Shown here: piece after piece, positions 7,248-14,414 of the stretch
How positions within the stretch are numbered: position 1 is the first letter of the stretch
How the letters are laid out: each line of letters starts with the position of its first letter
DNA from: Yinghuangia elevatio
GTDB lineage: Bacteria > Actinomycetota > Actinomycetes > Streptomycetales > Streptomycetaceae
Length of the DNA stretch: 64,000 nt
Assembly: GCF_040649515.1 (NCBI RefSeq)
Contig: NZ_JBEZFP010000016.1
Coordinates: forward strand, 1 to 64,000
Reading direction: 5' to 3'
Notes under the pieces: generated by a model
What the model was told of the DNA's origin: nothing
What the model saw: only the letters and a program-made list of their open reading frames with translations
The model's database searches: none
Made by a program: the position numbers and the translations under genes

Positions 7248-8462
7248 ATGACGTGGCGTGAGAGTGCGCGCTACCACCTGTGGAAATGGGTAGGCATTCC
7301 AACGCTCCCAACCACGGTGGCGGATCCTGCCCTGCGTGCCGCCCGGACGGTGGACGAGGTGGTGCATGCCACCCAACGCGGCCTGTCGGCCGCCACCGGA
7401 CGGAACGTCGCCTTGGAGCGCAGCGGCAGCGCGCTCAGCGCCAAGACCTTGCGGGAGTTCTCCGACGGGATGCTCCTGGCAGTGCGTCGGCACGGTCGCG
7501 TTCCGCTCGACGCGCTTGAGGTCGGCAGCCTGCCCAGAGAGCAACTCGCGTTCGCGGGTGCCAACGTCCAGTGCGACACAGTGACCGCGCAGCTGACGCA
7601 CTGTGGCGGGCACATCACCTTGAACGAGTCGCGGTTCCGGCCCGGCGCGCGGTTCGGTCTATGGATGGGCGCCCGGGGGGCGGAGTTGGGAGGCTTGGGG
7701 CGTACGCGCCGTCTGCGCACGCCGCAAGCAGCCGGCGCTCACGAGCTTGCGCACGTGGTCGACGCGTTGATGGCGCATCCGGAGTGGAAGCAGGCCGGCG
7801 TGATGCCCGACCATCCGCAGAGCCTGCGCGAGCAGGTCGCGGAGATGGTTGGTGAACGCCGGGGCAAGCCCGCCGGGCAGGTCACGCCCAAGGATGTCGC
7901 CGCGGAACTCGGGGTGAATGCGGCCGGCGACTTCGACGGCGCGATGAACGAACTCGTGGCGGACGCGGACGCGGACGTGTCCGTCAACAAAGAAAAGGCG
8001 CACCCGATCAATCAGAAGGTCGCCGAACGCCTCGCGCAGGCGAAGGAGCCCTTCGTCCCCGGTCCGGGCGCGCGGCTTCAAGAATGGCGGGGGCGGGAGC
8101 ACACGCGGTCGGTGACGGGTGTCGAGCACTGGTTCCCCGACGTCAATTTTCCCGTGGCGCCGACGCCCGGGCCCGTCCAACGCCCTGCGCCGGAAACCGG
8201 CCCCGGCCAGGTCCACGCACCAGCGCCCCGTGGAGCGGTCCGGACAGCGGCAGACGGAACACGCGCGGCGCTTGTCGATCCGGCCGTACTCAGAGCGCCT
8301 GCGGCAGGTCTCAGCTCGCTACCGGTGATCAAACCGAGGATGACACCCCAGCGGCAGTCCCCGACTGCCGTCAACACCTCCCCCACACTCGACGCCGTTC
8401 GTGGCATCAGCCCCTACAAGGCCGTCAGCGAACGGCAGCTCTCGCGCGAAAAATTCCTGTAG
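7248..8462 (+). CDS. Putative zinc metallopeptidase-like protein (HELAH), 404 aa
   Basis: A 404-residue protein with a single HExxH motif, HELAH at residues 165-169, in a helix flanked by a long polar region. No third zinc ligand was identified with certainty. The C-terminal 110 residues are proline- and alanine-rich and look disordered. No signal peptide or membrane segment is present. The ATG at 7248 follows GGGACAGG; a TTG at 7212 would add 12 residues. It is the only intact gene between resolvase and Tn3-transposase fragments, so it may be transposon cargo. It could be a polymorphic-toxin-like or phage-associated peptidase. Zinc-peptidase chemistry is inferred from the motif alone. Confidence 0.7.
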   Translation: MTWRESARYHLWKWVGIPTLPTTVADPALRAARTVDEVVHATQRGLSAATGRNVALERSGSALSAKTLREFSDGMLLAVRRHGRVPLDALEVGSLPREQLAFAGANVQCDTVTAQLTHCGGHITLNESRFRPGARFGLWMGARGAELGGLGRTRRLRTPQAAGAHELAHVVDALMAHPEWKQAGVMPDHPQSLREQVAEMVGERRGKPAGQVTPKDVAAELGVNAAGDFDGAMNELVADADADVSVNKEKAHPINQKVAERLAQAKEPFVPGPGARLQEWRGREHTRSVTGVEHWFPDVNFPVAPTPGPVQRPAPETGPGQVHAPAPRGAVRTAADGTRAALVDPAVLRAPAAGLSSLPVIKPRMTPQRQSPTAVNTSPTLDAVRGISPYKAVSERQLSREKFL

Positions 8463-8518
8463 AAGCCGGCCACAGACGGCCGTACCCACGCTCGGGGGAA
8501 AACTCCCGCTGTCAGAAC

Positions 8519-9015
8519 TCAAAACAGGGCGTCGGCGATGCGTAGCGGCCGGTATCCGGTGGGGCCGAGTCGGGCGAGTTCGCCTTCGATGTCGACCTCG
8601 ATGGCGCCGACGATGTTGATGTTCTCGCTGTGGGCCGGGGAGATGTGGGCCAAGTCCTCGTCGTCGACGCGCCGCCCCGAGCGGCGCATCGAGTCCACGG
8701 CCAGCCCGTAGTACTCGGTGGTCCACGTGACGACCGCGTTGGTGACGAGGGTGAGGCACCATGCCTGTTCGGTCTGCTGTTCCAGGTGCCGGGCCCGGAT
8801 GGCGCCCTCGTGGGCGTAGAGCAGGTCGCGTTGGAGCGCGTGCAGCGACTCGCCCTTGTTCAGTTGCCAGGAGATCTTGCGCCGGTATGCCGGGTCGGCG
8901 AGGTAGCGGGCGGCGTAGATCGTGCGGCGCGCGGCGCCGTACTCCTTGAGCGCCGCTGCGAGGGCGTTCTGCCGCCCGGACGCGGACAGCTTGCCGACCA
9001 GCAGGGACGCGGTTG
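8519..9015 (-). pseudogene. Tn3-family transposase, C-terminal fragment
   Basis: The minus strand encodes the conserved C-terminal end of Tn3-type DDE transposases. It reads ASLLVGKLSASG, then LNKGESLHALQRDLL, CLTLVTNAVVTWTTEYY, SPAHSENIN, and ends in GYRPLRIADALF with a TGA at 8519-8521. Nearly all of the protein upstream of about 9015 is missing, including most of the catalytic core, so the fragment is dead. GGGGG at 8493-8497, just past the stop, could be the outer end of a Tn3-type inverted repeat, but the match is weak. Its truncated side abuts the holin-like fragment. Confidence 0.8.
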
Positions 9016-9210
9016 CGTGTCGGCTTCGCGACGACGCGGGGTGATCTGGCGCTGCTGCTCCAGCGTGCCGATCAGACGGACAAGGAACTGGCGGAGCACG
9101 ACGCGCGGATCAGCGCACTGGAGCGGGCCCGCTGGCCGCTGCCATCGTTGGCGGCGTTGAGCGGCCTGGCGGGTCTGGGCCTGGCGGTGTGGCAGTCGAC
9201 GGGCAGATAG
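9013..9210 (+). pseudogene. Phage holin-like small membrane protein, 5'-truncated
   Basis: The frame gives a coiled-coil segment (LLLQRADQTDKELAEHDARI) followed by one hydrophobic helix, LAALSGLAGLGLAVW. This is the layout of small XhlA/holin-like proteins next to actinophage endolysins. The TTG at 9013 lies within the overlap with the transposase fragment and has no ribosome site, so the true N-terminus is probably lost. With the endolysin remnant at 6.1-6.5 kb, it suggests a phage lysis cassette split by later insertions. It is tentative because the protein is short. Confidence 0.4.
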
Positions 9211-9280
9211 GCAGATGGCGCGCTCCGCCGGTACGCGGTCCGATGCGCCGGTACGCGGGCCCGCACCCGAGCACGCAGCA

Positions 9281-9316
9281 GTGGGCCCCTCCCCGACGCG
9301 GGGAAGGGCCCACTTT
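9281..9316 (+). terminator. Intrinsic terminator after the holin-like remnant
   Basis: A 14-bp stem (GTGGGCCCCTCCCC pairing with GGGGAAGGGCCCAC, one mismatch) has a 5-nt loop GACGC and is followed by TTTCT. It is about 70 nt past the stop at 9210. The stem is strong enough to act on both strands and could also end the leftward-reading MaoC transcript, which stops at 9414. Confidence 0.7.
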
Positions 9317-9413
9317 CTGTGTGTGCGGTCAGCTGCACGCCGACGGCCAACCGGCGGTGATGGTGCGTCAGGTGCCGGTCACCACACCGCCGGTCCGAGT
9401 GTCAGCCCTGGTG

Positions 9414-10274
9414 TCAGTCCGAGTACTCGACGACCGTGTCCGACAGGACGATGGCGTCGTCGCGCTCGACCGAGGAGGTCTGGACGATGAGCTTGCCGCC
9501 CTCGTCCCAGACGCGGATGCGCATCGTCTCGCCCGGGAAGAAGATCCCCGCGAACTTGGTGCGGTAGCGCTTGACCCGGGCGACGTCGCCGCCGAGGACG
9601 GTGTCGACGACGGCCTTGAGGGTCAGGCCGTACGAGCACAGGCCGTGCAGGATCGGGGTGTCGAACCCGGCGCGCTTGGCGAACTCCGGGTCGGCGTGCA
9701 GCGGGTTCCAGTCGCCGGAGAGGCGGTACAGCAGCGCCTGGTCCTCGCGGGTGGCGACGTCGATCACGTGGTCCGCGTCCCGCTCCGGGACGTCGATCTT
9801 GGTGACCGGGCCGCGCTCGCCGCCGAAGCCGCCCTCGCCGCGCACGAAGATCTCGGCGCGCGAGTCGTACAGCGGCGTGCCGTCCTCGAGCGTCGCGGAC
9901 GACTCCAGCACGATGACGGCGGCCTTGCCCTTGTCCCAGACGTCCGCGATGCGGCTGGTGGCCTGGATGTTCTTCGCCTTGGCCGGCAGCGGGTTGTGGA
10001 TCACGACCTCCTGGCCGCCGTGCAGCACGGCCGCGAGGTTGATGTCGATGCCCGGCAGCGCCGAGAGGCTGCCGCCGACCTTGGTGCCCGCGACCGTCGC
10101 GAAGGTCGGCAGGACCTGGAGGTTCTTCTCGTACGTGTAGCGCAGTTCGTCCGCGCCGGTCGCCGGGGTGCCCGCACCCACGCCCAGGTGGTAGAGGATC
10201 ACATCCTTGTGCGTCCAGCTGATCTCGCCCTTGCGGGGTTCGGCGCCGGTGGCCACTGCGACGTCGATCGGCAT
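9414..10274 (-). CDS. MaoC-family (R)-specific enoyl-CoA hydratase 2
   Basis: A 286-residue double hot-dog hydratase. The hydratase-2 catalytic pair is Asp188 and His193 in SGDWNPLHAD, followed by GFDTPILHG at 203-211. It adds water to trans-2-enoyl-CoA to give the (R)-3-hydroxyacyl-CoA. The length equals that of mycobacterial Hsd4B-type hydratases of cholesterol side-chain breakdown, which work with an SDR like the one at 1565-2488. The start is supported by GGGAGGAG, 5 nt before the ATG at 10274. It is divergent from the thioesterase gene, and the shared promoter region carries the operator-like motif also found before the alcohol dehydrogenase. Enzyme class is firm; the steroid link is inferred. 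Confidence 0.92.
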   Translation of the reverse strand: MPIDVAVATGAEPRKGEISWTHKDVILYHLGVGAGTPATGADELRYTYEKNLQVLPTFATVAGTKVGGSLSALPGIDINLAAVLHGGQEVVIHNPLPAKAKNIQATSRIADVWDKGKAAVIVLESSATLEDGTPLYDSRAEIFVRGEGGFGGERGPVTKIDVPERDADHVIDVATREDQALLYRLSGDWNPLHADPEFAKRAGFDTPILHGLCSYGLTLKAVVDTVLGGDVARVKRYRTKFAGIFFPGETMRIRVWDEGGKLIVQTSSVERDDAIVLSDTVVEYSD

Positions 10275-10342
10275 GACGTCTCCTCCCTGGTGTGGTGATC
10301 AAGTCCGTGATGCGCTCCGGGTGACCGGCAGCGCTCACAAAC

Positions 10343-10363
10343 TAGAACTTGTTTTCGTTTCCG
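10343..10363. promoter_or_regulatory. KstR-like operator between maoC-like and thioesterase genes
   Basis: TAGAACTTGTTTTC at 10343-10356 fits T-N2-AAC-N2-GTT-N2-C and is followed by CGTTTCCG, as at 3759-3780. It is 69 bp upstream of the MaoC start and 107 bp upstream of the thioesterase start, so it could control both. The identity of the regulator is not encoded in this window. Confidence 0.55.
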
Positions 10364-10462
10364 TGCAATGATCGGCCGCCTCTGTGACCGACACCGCAGC
10401 GCGCCGCCGCCCCCGGAGGACGCCCGCGCCGGTGCCAGACCTAGAACGACCTGGGGGTCGCC

Positions 10463-11158
10463 ATGTCCACGATCCAACCGCTGCCCGACGAGACGCCCGC
10501 GGCCGCCTCGGGGGTACCCGAGGTGCCCGCCGACGTCCTGGCGGAGCTGCGCAGCACCTGGACGCCACGTCCCGCACCGGGCAGCGCGGGCCGCGCGGCA
10601 CGCCACCGGCTGGCCGAGGCCACCCGCCGCCTGGTCGAGGCGGTCAAGCTGGTCGACCCGGAAGGCGACGCGGACGCGCTCAAGAGCGTAGCTGACGATG
10701 TATCAGATCTGGCAGCCCGGATCTCCGCGATGGCCTCGCTGAACGATCGGGAACCCACCCTCGACGACCTCCAACTGCACGAACGCAGCCCGTTCGTGGG
10801 CGCGGCGAACCCGCTGGCGCCGCCGATGGAGCTGGTGGCGGACGGGCCGGTCATCCGCGCGCACGCGGTCTTCGGGGCGGCGTACGAGGGCCCCACCGGG
10901 CGCGTGCACGGCGGCTACGTATGCGCAGCCTTCGACGAGGTCATGGGGGTCGCCCAGTCGGGCGCCGGGGCGCTCGGCATGACGGCCTACCTGACGGTGC
11001 GCCTGAAGCGCGGTACGCCGCTGTTCGAACGCATCGACTACGAGGCGGAGGTCACCCGCGTGGAGGGCCGCAAGGCGTGGGTGGAGGCCCGTTCCTACGC
11101 CGACGGCGTGCTGGTGGCGGACGCCGAGGGGCTGTTCATCCGGGCTCGCGCGGTCTGA
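10463..11158 (+). CDS. PaaI-type hot-dog thioesterase
   Basis: A 231-residue protein. Residues 1-100 are a helical extension not found in the core family. The hot-dog domain follows at about 105-230, with GRVHGGYVCAAFDEVMG at roughly 145-161, the usual 4HBT/PaaI active-site helix. It should hydrolyse an acyl- or aryl-CoA thioester. It is divergent from the MaoC hydratase and probably shares control with it through the operator at 10343. A strong intrinsic terminator lies about 115 nt after the stop. The ATG at 10463 follows a G-rich stretch 5 nt upstream. The substrate is unknown. Confidence 0.88.
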   Translation: MSTIQPLPDETPAAASGVPEVPADVLAELRSTWTPRPAPGSAGRAARHRLAEATRRLVEAVKLVDPEGDADALKSVADDVSDLAARISAMASLNDREPTLDDLQLHERSPFVGAANPLAPPMELVADGPVIRAHAVFGAAYEGPTGRVHGGYVCAAFDEVMGVAQSGAGALGMTAYLTVRLKRGTPLFERIDYEAEVTRVEGRKAWVEARSYADGVLVADAEGLFIRARAV

Positions 11159-11273
11159 ACGCGTTCGGTCCGACCGCGCGCGGTCCGAAGTCCTTCGGGC
11201 CGCGCGCGGTCTTCGGGCCGCGTGCGGTCAGGCCGAACGTGCCAGGCTCGAACTCGCCTGGTCTGTACAGCCA

Positions 11274-11317
11274 CGAGCGGCGGCCGGGGAGCAGGAGCCC
11301 GGCCACCGCTCGTTTTT
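11274..11317 (+). terminator. Rho-independent terminator after the thioesterase gene
   Basis: A 15-bp stem (CGAGCGGCGGCCGGG with CCCGGCCACCGCTCG, one mismatch) with a short purine-rich loop is followed by TTTTT at 11313-11317. It is a textbook intrinsic terminator for the rightward thioesterase transcript. The rest of 11159-11273 is made of imperfect GGCCGCGCGCGGTC-type repeats with no gene. Confidence 0.85.
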
Positions 11318-11405
11318 GACGCCGCGTCAGCCCGACCCGAGAAGGCCGGGCCGACGCTCTGTCAGTGACGCGCTGTCAGCGACACGCCGTCAGGCGGTTT
11401 TTCGC

Positions 11406-13016
11406 CTAGCTGACGCTGACGCGGTCGAACAGGATCAGGCCGTCCTCGAACAGCTCCAGCCCGTCGACCTTGCCCTTCTTGCCCTGGATCGCGGCCATGA
11501 AGCCCTTCTCGTAGGACCAGAACGGCAGGTCCTTGACGATTTCGGCCTGCACGATCCCGTACTGCTCCTTGCGAACGTTCTCGTCGGTCGAGTTGCGCGC
11601 CTTGTCGAGTGCGGCGTCCACGACGGGGCTGCTGTAGCCCGTGCGGTTCTCCGCGCCCTTCGAGTGCAGGATGTTGTAGAACAACGGCTCCGGGTCGTCG
11701 AAGAAGACGTTGAACTCGGCGGCCTGGAACTCGCGCTGGATCATGACCTTGGAGCCGTACAGCGCTCCGTTGAGGAACTCGGTCTTCATCTCGATGTTGC
11801 GCATGCCCTGGAGCTGCGTCTGCCAGTACTCGGCCGACTTGCGCGCGGCCGGGCTGTCGTTCGTGGTGTACGTGAACGACAGCGGCTTGCCCTCGGCAGC
11901 CAGCTGGTCCAGCAGGGCCTGCGCCTCGGCCTTGTTCTGCGACGGCATCTTGGCGTCCGGGTTGACGTACGGCGAGCTGGGCTGGAAGAAGGTGCTCAGC
12001 GTCTGGTCCGCGCCCGCCGGGCCCTGGATCAGCTTGTTGCGGTTGCCGGCGTCCATGATCAGCGCGTACGCGCGACGCGCCCGCGGGTCGTTGAACGGCG
12101 CCTTGTCCGTCTTGAACATGGTCATGAAGCCGCCGTTCTTCTCCGCGTAGGCGACCGTCAGACCCTTGTCCTTGGCGTCGTTCACGATCTTGAAGTTGAT
12201 CGTGGTGACCAGGTCCGCCTGCCCGCTCGCGAGCGAGTTGAGGCGCTGGTTCTGGTCCGGCACCGGCTTGAAGGTGACCGACTTGAGCAGCGGGCGGTCC
12301 TTGTTCCAGTAGTCCGGGTTGCGCTCGAGCGTCATGGCGCTGTCGCGCACCCAGTTCTTGACCTTGAACGGACCCGCGCCGACCGGCTTCGTGGCGAAGC
12401 CCGCCGGGTCGGCCTTGATCGCCGTCGGCGAACCGATGAACGCGAGGTTGTGCGCGATCATCTGGTCGAAGTGGATGTTCGGGGTGGGCAGCGTCACCTT
12501 GAGGGACAGCGGGTCGACCACGTCGAACTTGAGGTCCTTCGCGGCCAGCGCGGCGACCGACTTGGCCGCCGGGTCCTGGTGGCGCTCCCAGTTGAACTTC
12601 ACGGCCTCGGCGTCCAGCGGCGTGCCGTCGGTGAACTTCACGTTCGGGCGCAGCTTGACGGTCCAGACCTTGCCGTCCTCGGACGTCGTGGCGGACTCGG
12701 CGAGCTGCGGCTCGACCTTGCCGGTCTTCGGGTTGATCCAGAAGAGCACGTCGAAGACGGCCGCGGCCTGGGTGCCGCCGTTGACCGACGAGATCGTGGC
12801 TATCGCGGGGTCGACGCCGCGGGTCTCCTGGGTGATCAGGACGGTGAGGTCGCCGCTGCTGCCGGCCCCACCGGGGGCCGCGCTGCCGCCACCCGAGCCG
12901 CCGGAGCCGGAGTCCTTGTCGTCACCGCCGCCGCATGCGGACATGGTGAGGGCGATGGCGGCGGCACCTGCGACCGCGGCCATCGTGCGGGGTGTACGGA
13001 GTCGTTCGAGACGCAA
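11406..13016 (-). CDS. ABC-transporter substrate-binding lipoprotein (family 5)
   Basis: A 536-residue extracytoplasmic solute-binding protein of the DppA/OppA family. The signal peptide runs over residues 1-28 with lipobox LTMSAC, so the mature protein is lipid-anchored on the outer face of the membrane after a Gly/Ser-rich spacer. The TTG at 13016 is the best start: AGGAG lies 5 nt upstream, and an N-terminus beginning MLRLERLR precedes the hydrophobic core. The frame upstream to 13106 is too long for a signal peptide. No permease or ATPase gene is adjacent, so it must work with a transporter encoded elsewhere or act as a stand-alone binder. The ligand, peptide or otherwise, cannot be read from sequence. 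Confidence 0.9.
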   Translation of the reverse strand: MRLERLRTPRTMAAVAGAAAIALTMSACGGGDDKDSGSGGSGGGSAAPGGAGSSGDLTVLITQETRGVDPAIATISSVNGGTQAAAVFDVLFWINPKTGKVEPQLAESATTSEDGKVWTVKLRPNVKFTDGTPLDAEAVKFNWERHQDPAAKSVAALAAKDLKFDVVDPLSLKVTLPTPNIHFDQMIAHNLAFIGSPTAIKADPAGFATKPVGAGPFKVKNWVRDSAMTLERNPDYWNKDRPLLKSVTFKPVPDQNQRLNSLASGQADLVTTINFKIVNDAKDKGLTVAYAEKNGGFMTMFKTDKAPFNDPRARRAYALIMDAGNRNKLIQGPAGADQTLSTFFQPSSPYVNPDAKMPSQNKAEAQALLDQLAAEGKPLSFTYTTNDSPAARKSAEYWQTQLQGMRNIEMKTEFLNGALYGSKVMIQREFQAAEFNVFFDDPEPLFYNILHSKGAENRTGYSSPVVDAALDKARNSTDENVRKEQYGIVQAEIVKDLPFWSYEKGFMAAIQGKKGKVDGLELFEDGLILFDRVSVS

Positions 13017-13316
13017 AACTGCTCCTGGCGCTGTGTCGGCGGCCCGGGTCGGGCGAAATGAGGACCGACCGCCGGGCAGTTCAGGGGACCCGGCTTTGCA
13101 AGGCAACCGGAGTGGTGGATTCGGTCAACCTAACTCGATCGGCCCGGAATCTGACGGGTCGTCATATAACGATTTCGCGACATACGCATGCGTTGGTCAC
13201 GGGCGGCTACAGGCCCTTCACTGTCGGGCTCGGGCAGCCGGTTGGGTGGCGTCCACGATCCACCCGTGGCGAATTGGACCGCGACACTTGGCGGGATCCG
13301 TGGCTAGGGTCCGCCC

Positions 13317-14414
13317 GTGGGCGATTTGACGGAAACGGCGGAGCAGCGTCGGGGCCTGTGGCTGGGCGTCGCGGCGTACGTGATGTGGGGGCTCTTCCCC
13401 CTCTACTGGCCGCACCTCAAGCCCGCCGGAGCGGTCGAGATCCTCGCCCACCGCATGGTGTGGTCGCTGGTCTTCATGCTCCTCGTGCTGGCCGTGCTGC
13501 GGCGCTGGTCATGGATCCGCGCGCTGCTGCGCAATCCCGCCCGGCTGGCCAAGATCACGATCGCGGGCGTGGTCATCACCACCAACTGGGGCCTGTACAT
13601 CTGGGGCGTCAACTCGGACCAGGTCGTCGAGACCTCGCTCGGCTACTTCATCAACCCGCTCGCGTTCATCGCGATCGGGGTGCTGGTGCTGGGCGAACGC
13701 CTGCGCGCCGCGCAGTGGGCCGCGGTGGCCCTCGGCATCGCGGCCGTGCTGGTGCTGACCGTGGCGTACGGGCGGCTCCCGTGGCTCGCGCTGGTCCTCG
13801 CCACGAGCTTCACGATCTACGGGTACGTCAAGAAGACCGTCGGCCTGGCCCCCACCGAATCGCTGACCGCCGAGACCGCGGTGATGTTCCTGCCGACCGC
13901 GGGCTACCTCGCGTACCTGGCGTGGACCGGCGAGGGCACGCTCGGCACCGTGTCCTTCGGGCACACGCTGCTGCTGATCGGCACAGGCGTGGTCACCGCG
14001 ATACCGCTGCTGTGCTTCGGGGCGGCGACCGTACGCATCCCGCTGTCGACGATCGGCATGCTGCAGTACCTCGGCCCGATCCTGCAGTTCGGCGTCGGCG
14101 TGTGGGTCTACCACGAGGCGATGCCCGCGTCCCGCTGGGCGGGCTTCGGGCTGATCTGGGCGGCGCTCGCGGTGCTCACCGTCGACGCCCTGGGCCAGGC
14201 GCGCAGGACCCGGGCGAAGGCCCGGTCCCTGCGCGCGACGGCCGCCGCGCAGCCGCTGAAGGCCCCCGCCGTCGTGGTGCCCGCGAGCACCGCGACCGCC
14301 ACGAGCGCTGCCGCCGCCACGACCGGTACGGCCGCCACCACTGCTACGGACGGTCCAGCAGGTCCAGCACGTGAGCCCGGCCGTGCTCCGCAAAGCGAGT
14401 CTCCAGCGCCTTGA
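13317..14414 (+). CDS. rarD: EamA/RarD family transporter
   Basis: A 365-residue inner-membrane protein with about ten hydrophobic helices in two EamA repeats. It carries the family signature AYVMWGLFPLYWP near the N-terminus and TTNWGLYIWGVNSDQVVETS around residues 83-102. The last 70 residues are an Ala/Thr-rich cytosolic tail. RarD proteins are predicted drug/metabolite exporters with no settled substrate. The GTG start at 13317 is followed directly by the charged N-terminus. The 300-bp divergent gap to the binding-protein gene has an A/T-rich patch at 13165-13190 that may hold the promoter. The end of the gene overlaps the convergent acyl-CoA synthetase by 71 bp. Confidence 0.9.
   Translation: MGDLTETAEQRRGLWLGVAAYVMWGLFPLYWPHLKPAGAVEILAHRMVWSLVFMLLVLAVLRRWSWIRALLRNPARLAKITIAGVVITTNWGLYIWGVNSDQVVETSLGYFINPLAFIAIGVLVLGERLRAAQWAAVALGIAAVLVLTVAYGRLPWLALVLATSFTIYGYVKKTVGLAPTESLTAETAVMFLPTAGYLAYLAWTGEGTLGTVSFGHTLLLIGTGVVTAIPLLCFGAATVRIPLSTIGMLQYLGPILQFGVGVWVYHEAMPASRWAGFGLIWAALAVLTVDALGQARRTRAKARSLRATAAAQPLKAPAVVVPASTATATSAAAATTGTAATTATDGPAGPAREPGRAPQSESPAP

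Noticed and set aside
8493..8516. Possible Tn3 terminal inverted repeat starting GGGGG
   Set aside because: Only the G-run and its position fit; no matching copy was found near the resolvase fragment, so it is mentioned with the transposase but not called as a feature.
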